A DNA stretch of 64,000 nt from Stenotrophomonas sp. 169 (GCF_014621775.1 NZ_CP061204.1:3182501-3246500), one strand, 5' to 3'; positions 48,247 through 57,218 are shown, counted from the stretch's first letter. The notes: generated by a model not told the origin, from the sequence alone. Program-made: numbers and translations.

Positions 48247-49662
48247 ATGGGTTGCAGCATGCGCGCGCACAAGCACTCCAATGGGCAACGCCGCAGCCTG
48301 CTGCGAAGGGTAATGATGTTGGCCGTTGCGGTAGCCACACTGCTCGTGCTCTGCGTCGCTGTCTGGATCGCATGGACGGTACCGAAGCCGTGGCGCACGG
48401 GCATAGCCAACGTCGGTGCGCCGTGCACTCAGAGCTTCGCCGGCAGCCCGGAATCCGCACGCGGCGCGGTGATACGCGTTGTGTCCGAACCAGGAGAGAT
48501 CTGCGGCTACGCGTACGCACTGCGCCCAGAGGCAGGCGACGCCAGCCAGTACGTGCTCGACGTGGATACGGGCAGCGTGGACGATTCGACGACGCTGTTG
48601 GTATCACTGGCGTCCTACGACGGCTGGCGGCGACTTGATCGAGTTCGTCGCCGGATCGAGGGGCCTGCCGACCTGAAAGGCCTGAGGCTGGCCGTTGAGC
48701 ATTCGCCGCGTACGACGCGCGTGGAGGTCGTTACCTCGGTGCGCGGCGGCGGCGCGTATGCACTGCAGGGCGTCACCGTGCATCCTTCGACTACCCCCGT
48801 TGCGCCGGGCATTGCGCTGTACCGCGAGGCGATGGACGTCATCGCCGACAATGCACTCAACGCCGCGAAACTCCCCGATGACTTCCGCACACAGTGGCAG
48901 CCCCGTGAGGATGCGACGTCCGGTGAGGCACAGCGCGCCATTCGCCAAGTGCTGAGAGCGTTGGGCGACCGGCACAGCGTTCTGCTGGACCCCGATCGTC
49001 TAGCGGCGCTGCCGCAGCAAGAACACGCGGTGTTCAAGCCCGCGACGTGGAAACTGCTCGATAGTGGCATCGGCTCCATCCAGGTACCGGGCTTCCTCGG
49101 TAGCGACCGTGCGCTTCGAGCGCGCTACACCGCGTCGATAACCGATGCGTTGCAGGCTGGAACCCGCGCAGGGGTACACGCGTGGGTCGTCGATCTTCGG
49201 GAGAACCGGGGCGGCAACATGTGGCCGATGTTGGACGGGTTGGAGCCCTTGCTGCGGGGCCAGACGCTGGGCTGGTTCCAGCGGCGGGATGGCAGCCGTA
49301 CCGCGTGGCGCAACCGCATGACCGAGCATGCTGCACAGGTAAGCGATCTTGGCCGGCTACCTGTCGCGGTGCTCAGCTCCCATCACACCACCAGTTCGGG
49401 CGAAGCGGTGGTGCTTGCGTTCCGCGGCCGGCCCCGCACGCGCAGCTTCGGTACGCCCACCCATGGTCTTTCAACCGGCAACGCGGGCTTTACGCTGCAG
49501 GATGGGACGGTATTGCAGCTGACCACGACAACGTTCGTAGACCGAACCGGGCAGGCCCATGGCGGACCGATCGAGCCCGACGAGCGCGTTGATTCCTTGC
49601 CGCTGATGGATGACGCGGAAGTAGAGGCGGCGCGCTGGTTACGGCGGCAGCGCCTGCCCTGA
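48247..49662 (+). CDS. Membrane-anchored S41-family peptidase
   Basis: 471 aa; AAGGACGGA precedes the ATG. An N-terminal helix (about 22-45) with a basic cytoplasmic tail anchors it. A beta-rich domain with YALRPEAGDASQYVLDV is followed by the S41 core: GSIQVPGFLG, AWVVDLRENRGGNMWPMLDG and PVAVLSSHHTTSSGEAVVLAF with probable nucleophile Ser383. Leu408 stands at the CtpA lysine position. Strongly similar to the gene at 44285 over the core (GGNMWPML, SSGEA, closing IEPD/IEPE). Divergent from the 551-aa protein gene. Confidence 0.82.
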   Translation: MGCSMRAHKHSNGQRRSLLRRVMMLAVAVATLLVLCVAVWIAWTVPKPWRTGIANVGAPCTQSFAGSPESARGAVIRVVSEPGEICGYAYALRPEAGDASQYVLDVDTGSVDDSTTLLVSLASYDGWRRLDRVRRRIEGPADLKGLRLAVEHSPRTTRVEVVTSVRGGGAYALQGVTVHPSTTPVAPGIALYREAMDVIADNALNAAKLPDDFRTQWQPREDATSGEAQRAIRQVLRALGDRHSVLLDPDRLAALPQQEHAVFKPATWKLLDSGIGSIQVPGFLGSDRALRARYTASITDALQAGTRAGVHAWVVDLRENRGGNMWPMLDGLEPLLRGQTLGWFQRRDGSRTAWRNRMTEHAAQVSDLGRLPVAVLSSHHTTSSGEAVVLAFRGRPRTRSFGTPTHGLSTGNAGFTLQDGTVLQLTTTTFVDRTGQAHGGPIEPDERVDSLPLMDDAEVEAARWLRRQRLP

Positions 49663-49764
49663 AGGAAACATCACGACCGGCGTTATCTAGAACAACCGAC
49701 CCTGCCTGATCGGTGCCCAAGCCGCCCGCACCTCCAGCCGCGGTCCAGAGGCCCGCATGGCCTG

Positions 49765-50145
49765 TCAGCGACTGGGCTCCACCACCACGGCCGTGCCATA
49801 GCACAGCACCTCGGTCAGCCCGGTCATGATGTCGGTGGCGTCGTAGCGCATGGCGATAACCGCATTACCGCCCAGAACGCGCGCGTGCTTGACCATGTCC
49901 CGATACGTTTCTTCGCGGGCCTGCTCGCACAGTTCGGTATAGATGGTGATGTTGCCGCCGAACAGGGTCTGGATGCCCCCCAGGAAGTTGCCGACGATGG
50001 AGCGCGAGCGCACGGTGATGCCGCGCACCACGCCGAGGTTGCGCACCACGCGGAAGCCCGGCAGCTCCAGCGCGGTGGTGACCATGGAATCATCCAGCAG
50101 GTGGCCGGTGGAAGGACGCGCTGCGCTGTTGTACGGATCGGCCAT
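49765..50145 (-). CDS. YbjQ-family (heavy-metal-binding-domain-like) protein
   Basis: 126 aa. Core of the UPF0145/YbjQ family: [70 protein letters not shown] (by parts), about residues 32-102. Forms a decamer-type barrel in solved relatives; function uncertain despite the metal-binding label. Monocistronic. Confidence 0.87.
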   Translation of the reverse strand: MADPYNSAARPSTGHLLDDSMVTTALELPGFRVVRNLGVVRGITVRSRSIVGNFLGGIQTLFGGNITIYTELCEQAREETYRDMVKHARVLGGNAVIAMRYDATDIMTGLTEVLCYGTAVVVEPSR

Positions 50146-50274
50146 GGTGGCGGTTGCCTGTGGTCAGGTGGGAAAGCAGAAGGGTCGATCGGCATAGTGG
50201 ACTGAACGCGCCACGCCCGCCACGCCGCTCACCCTGTGCGCTCGACCGCCCACGCCAGCGCCCTGTCCATCCTG

Positions 50275-51279
50275 TCACTTCAGCGGATGTGCCTTGACCC
50301 CTTCGTGCGTGATCTTCACCGGCAGGATGTGCCCCTGCGCGTCGAACGACATGCGCTCGATTGCCGTCGCGCGGTGGTGGCGGCTGGTCTCACCCAATGG
50401 GCGACGGTGGTAGACGATGTACCAGTCTTCGCTGCCCGGCGCATGGATCACCGAGTGGTGGCCGGCGCTGGTGGCGATGGCCGGATCCTGCTGCAGTATC
50501 GTGCCGATACGCTTGAACGGACCGGTGGGTGTATCGGCGATGGCGTAGGCCACCGCATAGTCCGGCTCCCCCCATCCGCCTTCGGACCACATGTAGTAAT
50601 AGCGTCCATCTCGCTTGAACATCAGCGAGCCCTCCACGTATTCCGGCGCGGGGGTTATTTCCTTGTACAGCGTCCCATCCGGCAACGGCTGCAGACCGCT
50701 GAGATCGTCCTTCAAGCGCACGATGTTGGCGTGTTTCCAGCCGCCGTAAATCAGGTACCACGTGCCATCGTCATCCTTGAAGACGAACTGGTCGATCGGT
50801 TGTGCGCCGTTATGGAAAGTACCGATCAGCGGCTTGCCCAGATGGTCGCGAAACGGGCCTTCCGGCTTGTCCGCCACGGCGACCCCGATGCCGCCGACTT
50901 CGTCATCGTTCTTGATGTCATTGGCGGAAAAGAAGAAGTAGTACTTGCCGTCCTTTTCCACCACCGACGGTGCCCACAGCGCCTCTTTGGCCCAGCTGAT
51001 GGCTTCAATCTTCAATACGGCGGAATGCTTGGTCCAGGTCACCAGGTCCGGCGAGGAAAACGCATCGAAGAACACCTGTTCCGCGTAGGGGCGCGAGGTG
51101 GTGGGATAGATCCAATAGGTATTGTCGAACACTGCGGCTTCTGGATCGGCGTACCAGCCGGGCAGGATGGGATTGCCAGACATCGCGTTCGTGCTGTCTT
51201 GACCCGCAGGCGCTGCGAGCGCGCCGAACGATAGGGTTGCTGCCATTGCCACAGCGATCAGTTTCCTGCCCAGCGCCAT
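50275..51279 (-). CDS. Secreted glycoside hydrolase family 43 enzyme
   Basis: 334 aa from the ATG at 51279, after GGAGGGCAGGGC; signal peptide ends SFGALAAPA. Five-bladed propeller: catalytic base Asp in GWYADPEAAVFDNTYWIYPT, pKa-modulating Asp in AQPIDQFVFKDDDGTWYLIYGG and acid Glu in YVEGSLMFKRDGRYYYMWSEGG; blade motifs WAPSVVEKDGKYYFFFS. Probably an alpha-L-arabinofuranosidase or beta-xylosidase acting on plant polysaccharide in the periplasm or outside. The 263-aa gene lies 73 bp upstream on the same strand. Confidence 0.87.
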   Translation of the reverse strand: MALGRKLIAVAMAATLSFGALAAPAGQDSTNAMSGNPILPGWYADPEAAVFDNTYWIYPTTSRPYAEQVFFDAFSSPDLVTWTKHSAVLKIEAISWAKEALWAPSVVEKDGKYYFFFSANDIKNDDEVGGIGVAVADKPEGPFRDHLGKPLIGTFHNGAQPIDQFVFKDDDGTWYLIYGGWKHANIVRLKDDLSGLQPLPDGTLYKEITPAPEYVEGSLMFKRDGRYYYMWSEGGWGEPDYAVAYAIADTPTGPFKRIGTILQQDPAIATSAGHHSVIHAPGSEDWYIVYHRRPLGETSRHHRATAIERMSFDAQGHILPVKITHEGVKAHPLK

Positions 51280-51352
51280 GCCCTGCCCTCCCCAAACCGG
51301 ATTGATGGCTCCAGTATTAGATCGATCTAGGCGGAATGCACGGTGCGCTGCA

Positions 51353-52144
51353 TCAAGGGCGTTCGCCCGGTGACGCGAAGACAGTTTCGACAAACTCGTC
51401 ATAGCCTGGCCTGACCGGAGAATCGGCGTGCTCGGAGAGCGCGAGGCGATCCCACAGCCCCTGCTCGAGCACGCGCGCGCGAAAACGTTGTTCGGGGGCC
51501 AGGTGATAGTCGATGAGGGTGCTCTGTGCGAAGCCCGCCTGATCGCCCGCCCGTGCCTGCAACATGTAGTACGCGTTTGCCATCGCGGGATCTTGATACC
51601 CCTCCACCAGCATGTGGATATCGCCTGCGGTCTTCAATGCATAGACGGAACCCGCCATGGCACTGCTCTCAAGCAGTTCAAGTACCTGAGCGCGTGGTGC
51701 GCCCTGCCGCGCGATGCGGTACGCATAGATTGCCTTGGCAGGCTCATTTCCGTTGTTGGCCAGATCCTGCAGCGTCGGCAGCGGCAGGCCACGCAGGCGC
51801 ATCTCCACATCCACGCCCGGAAGACCGTGGCTGTCCAGCCACGCTGCGTCCGCCTCACTGATCGCAATTCCGGGCCGCGCCGGATCCCACGGATGGCCCT
51901 GGACCCAACCGTGCAGGCCCGGCTGCGTCTCACCTGCCAGCGGTAGCGTTGAGGCGCCGGGGGTCTGCACACGCCCAGCATCCGCTGACACGCCCGATGA
52001 AGCTTCACTGGCCGACATCGCATGTGTCGTACCGATTCTCTCAGCTGCCGCCTCGCGCTTGAAAAACACGCCCCATATCGCGACGGCCACGGCTAGCGTC
52101 CCCAGCAACCCATACCCTCTGAGGGCCATCGTCCCTGCACTCAT
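51353..52144 (-). CDS. Hypothetical membrane-anchored protein with Sel1/TPR-like helices
   Basis: 263 aa. One N-terminal helix (LRGYGLLGTLAVAVAIWGVFF), a low-complexity linker of about 60 residues, then helical pairs: TLQDLANNGNEPAKAIYAYRIARQG, LLESSAMAGSVYALKTAGDIHML and DPAMANAYYMLQARAGDQAGF, which look like degenerate Sel1 repeats. No catalytic motif. A second ATG at 52129 is possible. Function unknown; precedes the GH43 gene. Confidence 0.65.
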   Translation of the reverse strand: MSAGTMALRGYGLLGTLAVAVAIWGVFFKREAAAERIGTTHAMSASEASSGVSADAGRVQTPGASTLPLAGETQPGLHGWVQGHPWDPARPGIAISEADAAWLDSHGLPGVDVEMRLRGLPLPTLQDLANNGNEPAKAIYAYRIARQGAPRAQVLELLESSAMAGSVYALKTAGDIHMLVEGYQDPAMANAYYMLQARAGDQAGFAQSTLIDYHLAPEQRFRARVLEQGLWDRLALSEHADSPVRPGYDEFVETVFASPGERP

Positions 52145-52237
52145 TCCAAACTCCGTTGGTAACCCACGTCATGCGTTTCTATCGCACGCCCATGGAGTCG
52201 GGTCAATGTCGTGCAGGCTGATGAGGGTGGATAACCC

Positions 52238-52654
52238 TTATGCAGGATCCAGCCGGCGACTCACCACATCGAGCAGGTGATCCACCGCACCGGGACGATG
52301 GTGCCCCTGCAGGAAGCCGGACCAGTCAGCACGTGCGATGGACCCCAGCACCATGCTGTCCACATCGAACCGTTTGATCGGCCAGTGGCGGAACAACCGC
52401 TTTCCGGCCACCCCTTTGGCGACTTCGATGATGTTCGTATGGCGGCTGGCTTGCCGCACGCGTCCATACGCATCGGTGAGGCCCCTGGCAGGGCCTTCGA
52501 GATACTGCAGGAAGCGCCCACCGTCGAACAGCAACACGCTGCTGACATCGGCACCGCTGTTGAATGCTTCGGCATCGGATACCAGCGCCTGAAGCTCATG
52601 GGGGTCGATACGCTTGCTGACCCGGCTTGTGTACACCACAGCTTCCAAGGACAT
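52238..52654 (-). CDS. Stand-alone BLUF blue-light photoreceptor
   Basis: 138 aa from the ATG at 52654; the longer frame adds non-family residues. A single BLUF domain with all flavin-switch residues: Tyr8 (VVYTSR), Asn32 and Gln50 (GGRFLQYLEGP), with Trp91 present. Position 93, usually Met, is Ile (HWPIKRF). The C-terminal tail of about 40 residues would hold the two capping helices. Short BLUF proteins such as PixD and YcgF-type sensors work through protein partners; no EAL or cyclase domain is attached. The 55-aa membrane protein gene lies 102 bp upstream on the same strand. Confidence 0.9.
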   Translation of the reverse strand: MSLEAVVYTSRVSKRIDPHELQALVSDAEAFNSGADVSSVLLFDGGRFLQYLEGPARGLTDAYGRVRQASRHTNIIEVAKGVAGKRLFRHWPIKRFDVDSMVLGSIARADWSGFLQGHHRPGAVDHLLDVVSRRLDPA

Positions 52655-52756
52655 GAAACTCCTTGCGCTTCTGAGCGGCCTAAGCCAAGCCGGAAGCGTA
52701 TCAGCTGAACGCATTCATATTTTTGATGGAAGCTGAATAGGGGTCCGAAGAGAGGC

Positions 52757-52924
52757 TTAGATTACCGACCCACCAAGCCGCTGAAACAGGGCGGACAACT
52801 CCCCGGCCTCGCTCCAGATAAACCAGAAAATCACAATCGCCGCGATGTAGCGAGCGTCGCGCTTTTTGATTCGGAATGCGTAGTAATCCGAAGCGTTCGA
52901 TTTCCCTGTGTCGGTTCTGTCCAT
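52757..52924 (-). CDS. 55-aa single-pass membrane protein
   Basis: Starts MDRTDTGKSNASDYYAFR, has one hydrophobic helix YIAAIVIFWFIWSEAG around residues 27-42, and ends LFQRLGGSVI. A GGAG lies eight bases before the ATG, giving it good support despite the size. Divergent from gcd and upstream of the BLUF gene on the same strand. Family not recognised; candidate partner of BLUF or of the dehydrogenase (inference). Confidence 0.65.
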   Translation of the reverse strand: MDRTDTGKSNASDYYAFRIKKRDARYIAAIVIFWFIWSEAGELSALFQRLGGSVI

Positions 52925-53055
52925 TGTCGTCGCTCCGCTTATTCAAAAGAAATAGCCCATAGCGGCTTCGACACGACCTGTTGTTTCGCCAACAACCCGC
53001 GTCCCTGCAAGCCGCCCGATGCTGCAAAACAATCGCACGAAACAGGGCCCAAATT

Positions 53056-53132
53056 CCATGCCCTCTTCACTCCGGCAGGCATAGCCTTGCACGGTCATGC
53101 GGAGAGGGCATGGCATCTGGCGCCATGCCTCT
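53056..53132 (+). promoter_or_regulatory. Mutually exclusive hairpins in gcd leader
   Basis: Segment A CCATGCCCTCT (53056-53066), segment B AGAGGGCATGGC (53103-53114) and segment C GCCATGCCTCT (53122-53132). B is complementary to A over 11 bp and to C over 11 bp with one bulge, so the two hairpins exclude each other. They lie 100-176 bp before the gcd ATG. Could be a regulatory leader switch or merely decayed repeats; the transcription start is unknown. Confidence 0.4.
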
Positions 53133-53231
53133 GTGCAAACCGCGCAGTTACCTGGCCATCGGTTCCCTCCACCACGCGCCGCAAGACGGTCCGGATGGGT
53201 CACAGGGACGTCCACCTCCCTCGGAATTAAA

Positions 53232-55664
53232 ATGAACTCCTCGGAAAAACCCATCACTCGCGCAGGCAGGTGGCTGCTGTCACTGTTACTGGGCGCGTTC
53301 GGCCTGTACATGATCGGCGGCGGTATCTGGCTGATATCACTGGGCGGCAACTGGTATTACGCCATCGCCGGCGTACTCAGCCTGGCCAGCGCGATCGCCT
53401 TGGCACGCGGGCGACCATCGGCCTCGCTGTGGTTTGGCACCATGTTCCTGATCACCTTGGCGTGGACCATCTGGGAAGCCGGTACGCGTTACTGGGCGTG
53501 GGTGCCGCGCTTTGCGCTGGTGCTGGTCTTTGCCATTGCGTTCTCACTGCTGCTGCCCACGCTGCATGCGCGCATCAGCCGCCGCAAGGCCGGTGCAGTG
53601 ACCGGCGTGCTGGTGGCGGGTTTCCTGGTGGCCACTGGACTGGCATTCGTGCCGCACGGCGTAACCGAAGCAGACAACGTGCCCGCCATCGCTGGCAACG
53701 TGTTCGAAGCCGGTACCGGCGAAGGCACCGACAGTGCACTGCCCTCCTCCGATTGGCCCAGCTACGGCGGCAACCAGGCCACCATGCGTTATTCGCTGGC
53801 CAGTCAGATCACCCCTGAAAACGTAAAGAATCTGAGCGTTGCCTGGACCGCGGAAGTCGGCAAGACACCCACAGATTCGCGCTGGGGTGTACAGAACACG
53901 CCGCTGAAAATCGGCGATTCGCTGTTCGTCTGCGGTTATCTCAACACGGTGACCGCACTGGACGCCGCCACCGGCAAGACCAAGTGGACCTTCGACCCCG
54001 GCGTAACCTCCAAGGCCGTGCCGTATACCCCGGCCTGCCGCTCGCTGGCTTATTTCGCAGAGCCCGCCGCCGCGCCCACCACCGACGTCGCCGCCACCGG
54101 GGGTGCGTGCGCGGCCCGCATCATCGTGGGCACACTGGACGCACGGATCATCGAACTGGATGCACGTGACGGCAAGCGTTGCGCATCCTTCGGCAACAAT
54201 GGCGAAGTGAAGCTGACCGAAGGCATGGGCGAGGTCTACCAAGGCTACGTGGCCATCACCTCCGCTCCCGTCGTGGTGCGCGATACGTTGATCGTTGGCC
54301 ACACCACCATCGACGGCCAGCGCGCGTACGGCCCGTCCGGCGTAACCAAGGCGTACGACGTGCGCACCGGTAAGCCGAAGTGGGCGTGGGACGCTGCAAC
54401 GCCGATGGATACGGCACCGCGTACCGGCACGGACGTCTACAAGCGCGGTTCGCCGGATGTGTGGAGCTCGTTCACCGGCGACAACAAGCTGGGCCTGGTC
54501 TACCTGCCGGTGGCCAATGCGTCGGGTGATTACTATTCCTCCGAGCGCACACCCGAAGAGCTGAAGTATTCGCCGTCGCTGACTGCGCTGGACGTGGAAA
54601 CCGGCCAGCCGCGCTGGACCTTCCAGAACACGCACGACGATGTGTGGGACAACGATCCGGGCTCACCGCCTACGTTGTTCGATTATCCGCAGGCCGATGG
54701 CACGCGCGTGCCGGCCGTGATCTTCCCGACCAAGAGCGGTGACGTGTACGTGCTCAACCGCGAGACCGGCAAGCCGCTGTTCCCGGTGGAAGAACGCGCT
54801 GTCCCGCAGGGTGGGTTCGAGCCGGCTGCGCGCTCGAAAACGCAGCCGTTCTCACTGTTCAACAGCCTGGCCAAGGGTGACATGACGCCGGAGAAAACCT
54901 GGGGCCTGACGCCGCTGGATCAGCTGGCGTGCCGTATCCAGTACCACCAGGCGGATTATCGCGGTCAGTACACCCCGCCCAGCGTGGACAAGCCGATCAT
55001 CAATTATCCCGGCTACAACGGTGGATCGGATTGGGGTGGCGTCGCGCTGGATCCGGCCCGTGGCCTGATCATCGCCAACTACAACGACATGCCGAACTAC
55101 ACCCGTCTGGTGACGCGTGCAGAGGCTGACAAGAAGGGCTGGAAGGCGCCGCAGATCATCAATGATCCGGGCTACAAGGCACACGGCGAAGGCGACGGCG
55201 ATCCCCAGGAAGGGCTGCCGGTTGCGGTGGACGTCAACGCTGGCTGGCAGATGAAGTTCACCGGCATGCTGTGCAAGGAACCCCCGTACGGCGGCATCCG
55301 CGCGATCGACGTCCGCGACGGCCGCACCGTGTGGGACCGCCCGTTGGGCACCGCCCGCAAGAACGGACCGTTCGGTCTGCCGACTGGCCTGCCGATCGTC
55401 ATCGGTACACCGAACAACGGTGGCTCGGTGGTGACCAAATCCGGCTTGGTGTTCATCGCCGCAGCCACTGATGACCTGATCCGCGCCATCGACATCACCA
55501 CCGGCAAGACCGTGTGGTCGGCCCCGCTGCCCGCCGGCGGCCAAGCCATGCCGATGATCTACGAAGAAGGCGGCCGGGAGTACCTGGTGATCACCGCAAC
55601 GGGACACCACTTCATGCATACCCCGCGCGGCAATTACGTGGTGGCGTACGCGCTGCCCAAGTAA
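53232..55664 (+). CDS. gcd: Membrane-bound PQQ-dependent glucose dehydrogenase
   Basis: 810 aa from the ATG at 53232, the usual Gcd length. Five N-terminal helices to about residue 140, then the eight-bladed PQQ propeller: WPSYGGNQATMRYSLASQITPENVKNL, TKWTFDPG, WSSFTGDNKLGLVYLPVAN, NTHDDVWDNDPGSPPTLFD (Asp-rich catalytic region), YNGGSDWGGVALDP and GGSVVTKSGLVFIAAATDD. Oxidises glucose to gluconolactone on the periplasmic face and reduces ubiquinone. Quinate/shikimate dehydrogenase is a close alternative. No PQQ synthesis genes in the window. Followed by a terminator. Confidence 0.9.
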   Translation: MNSSEKPITRAGRWLLSLLLGAFGLYMIGGGIWLISLGGNWYYAIAGVLSLASAIALARGRPSASLWFGTMFLITLAWTIWEAGTRYWAWVPRFALVLVFAIAFSLLLPTLHARISRRKAGAVTGVLVAGFLVATGLAFVPHGVTEADNVPAIAGNVFEAGTGEGTDSALPSSDWPSYGGNQATMRYSLASQITPENVKNLSVAWTAEVGKTPTDSRWGVQNTPLKIGDSLFVCGYLNTVTALDAATGKTKWTFDPGVTSKAVPYTPACRSLAYFAEPAAAPTTDVAATGGACAARIIVGTLDARIIELDARDGKRCASFGNNGEVKLTEGMGEVYQGYVAITSAPVVVRDTLIVGHTTIDGQRAYGPSGVTKAYDVRTGKPKWAWDAATPMDTAPRTGTDVYKRGSPDVWSSFTGDNKLGLVYLPVANASGDYYSSERTPEELKYSPSLTALDVETGQPRWTFQNTHDDVWDNDPGSPPTLFDYPQADGTRVPAVIFPTKSGDVYVLNRETGKPLFPVEERAVPQGGFEPAARSKTQPFSLFNSLAKGDMTPEKTWGLTPLDQLACRIQYHQADYRGQYTPPSVDKPIINYPGYNGGSDWGGVALDPARGLIIANYNDMPNYTRLVTRAEADKKGWKAPQIINDPGYKAHGEGDGDPQEGLPVAVDVNAGWQMKFTGMLCKEPPYGGIRAIDVRDGRTVWDRPLGTARKNGPFGLPTGLPIVIGTPNNGGSVVTKSGLVFIAAATDDLIRAIDITTGKTVWSAPLPAGGQAMPMIYEEGGREYLVITATGHHFMHTPRGNYVVAYALPK

Positions 55665-55671
55665 GCAGGTA

Positions 55672-55712
55672 ACGGGGTCGCATCCCAACGGATGCGGCCC
55701 CGTCTGCGTTTT
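55672..55712 (+). terminator. Rho-independent terminator of gcd
   Basis: ACGGGGTCGCATCC-caac-GGATGCGGCCCCGT forms a 14-bp stem with one mismatch, 7 bp after the gcd stop, followed by TCTGCGTTTT. Confidence 0.88.
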
Positions 55713-55737
55713 GGCTTCCGGCTACGCCTCAACTTGC

Positions 55738-55794
55738 GGTAATGACGGCCGCTGGCCATCCCAGCTTTCGGTAGTGACGGCCGCTGGCCGTCCC
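55738..55794 (+). repeat. Two SMAG/REP palindromes (GACGGCCGCTGGCC type)
   Basis: Copies at 55738-55762 (GGTAATGACGGCCGCTGGCCATCCC) described by ends GGTAATGACGG and GGCCATCCC, and at 55770-55794 with GTAGTGACGG and GGCCGTCCC. Palindrome core GACGGCC-GCT-GGCCGTC. Direct tandem pair behind the gcd terminator; the same subfamily is inverted at 61916. Confidence 0.75.
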
Positions 55795-55930
55795 GCTTCC
55801 CGCGAGCCAGCGACACCCCTCAGATTCCATGCCACCAAGGCATCGCAACCAGCATCTACGGCGCGTCGGTGACGCGCTCTGGATCAGGCCACGCGTGCGC
55901 CCGCTTTCGAACTGGACGGTGAGGAACCCG

Positions 55931-56335
55931 TCATCGCAGGGACAACTGCGTGCCTGCCGATGCCTTGATCAACTCGCGTCCGGCGATCAGCAACCCCTCC
56001 AGCAGATGATCACCCAACAGTGTGCCGTCATCGCCATCGCGCCGCGCTATCTGTTCGGCATGGAGAATCTCCAGCGCTGCATCCAGTGCCTGCATCACGC
56101 GCAGGGGAACGGCGACCTTGCCGTGCCGCTCCAGGTCCTCGAAGCACGGGGTTACGGCGGCCCGCGCAGCGGGCACGACCATTCGACTGCTGAGATGACC
56201 TACCACGGGCGTCAGCCGCTCGAACTCCTGCAGCCGACGCTCCAGCTTTGCAATGAAACAGGACGGCACGTCGTGGATCTGCTCGCCCAGCAGCGCCGCC
56301 ACGCGCGCGCTGCCCAAAGGCTGTTCGGCTGTCAT
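55931..56335 (-). CDS. Hypothetical cytoplasmic protein
   Basis: 134 aa from the ATG at 56335, with GAGGTCC about eight bases ahead. All-helical, charged, no signal peptide: SARVAALLGEQIHDVPSCFIAKLERRLQEFERLTPVVGHL then a segment around FEDLERHGKVAVPLRVMQALDAALEILHAEQIARRDGDDGTLLGDHLLEGLLIAGRELI (by parts). No family recognised. It converges on gcd. Confidence 0.6.
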   Translation of the reverse strand: MTAEQPLGSARVAALLGEQIHDVPSCFIAKLERRLQEFERLTPVVGHLSSRMVVPAARAAVTPCFEDLERHGKVAVPLRVMQALDAALEILHAEQIARRDGDDGTLLGDHLLEGLLIAGRELIKASAGTQLSLR

Positions 56336-56831
56336 CGATAGGACCTCGCATGCGTTGAGACCACCCGCGCGAGGGCGCAAGGTGGCGGGCGATGCGGGTT
56401 GCCATACCGGAGAAGAAATCGAGAAACCGGCGGATCAGGGATCCCCCGCACCGCCCGCCATGTAACCGGAGGGCAGCGCAGTGCATTCTCCGCCGTGCCC
56501 CGAGGGCAGAACAGAGCTTCACTGATTTCTTCTGACAGGATGGCAATCCCGGCTGCCACCCCGTGGCGACAGCGTGGCTATCGTGCGCAGCGGTAAGTGC
56601 CTGCGTCCATGAGGAAAGTTGGGAAGTGGGTGTTTCGGATTCGTGCCCATCGCATCAGGTCGAATCGACGCATTTCCCCTGGACTCGACCTTTCCTCGCA
56701 AAGGCGCTGAGAGGGCGTGTTCATTGGCACGAGGAGCATGCGACACGCAACAAGGCTGAGGAGGCTCGACATCCATGGCCCGACCTACGCAAGCTTCCGC
56801 AGACCCAACAACCCGGCACACGTGGGCTGGA
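56336..56831. other. Gene-poor stretch
   Basis: About 500 bp between the hypothetical gene and the HipB-like regulator. Frames on both strands are short or lack ribosome sites and resemble nothing. Some inverted short words occur, but no clear terminator or RNA structure was found. Confidence 0.45.
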
Positions 56832-56910
56832 CTGAAAATCCTTACGATCGTGGGGAAAATCACCCGCCGACGTCGATGAAGCTGAAAATCCGCACGATCG
56901 CAAGGATTCC
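56832..56910. promoter_or_regulatory. Paired operator-like repeats before hipB-like gene
   Basis: CTGAAAATCC-NN-ACGATCG occurs at 56832-56850 and again at 56882-56900, exactly 50 bp (about five turns) apart. The second copy continues to GGATT, making AATCC...GGATT, which resembles the TATCC-N8-GGATA sites of E. coli HipB; it abuts the start codon at 56913. Likely autoregulatory. Confidence 0.6.
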
Positions 56911-56912
56911 CG

Positions 56913-57218
56913 ATGAAGATAAGGCTGCACCGACCCGAGGATCTAGGACCCTTGGTGCGCGCCACGCGCAAGCAGCAAGGCATGCGGCAGGATTACGCCG
57001 CTGAAGGAATCGGCGTCAGCGAGAACTTCCTCGCCAAAGTGGAACGTGGCGGCGGCACCGTTCAGTGGGAGAAGCTCTTCACCGTGCTGACTGAGCTCGG
57101 CCTGCACGTCGTGATCGACGTGCCGGATGCGGTAATGGCGTCCGTGGAGAGCAAGACCGGGACGAAGCTTCGAAGACGGCAACCGTATAAAAGTCGCACG
57201 CATGGGATCGATACTTGA
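56913..57218 (+). CDS. HipB-like XRE-family regulator without adjacent HipA
   Basis: 101 aa, AAGGA seven bases before the ATG. One XRE helix-turn-helix: EDLGPLVRATRKQQGMRQDYAAEGIGVSENFLAKVERGGGTVQWEKLFTVLTELGLHVVID (by parts), the layout of HipB antitoxins, with a basic tail KLRRRQPYKSRTHG. HipB normally precedes the kinase toxin HipA, but no hipA-like frame follows; the next gene is on the other strand. Either an orphan repressor or the remains of a toxin-antitoxin pair. Confidence 0.85.
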   Translation: MKIRLHRPEDLGPLVRATRKQQGMRQDYAAEGIGVSENFLAKVERGGGTVQWEKLFTVLTELGLHVVIDVPDAVMASVESKTGTKLRRRQPYKSRTHGIDT

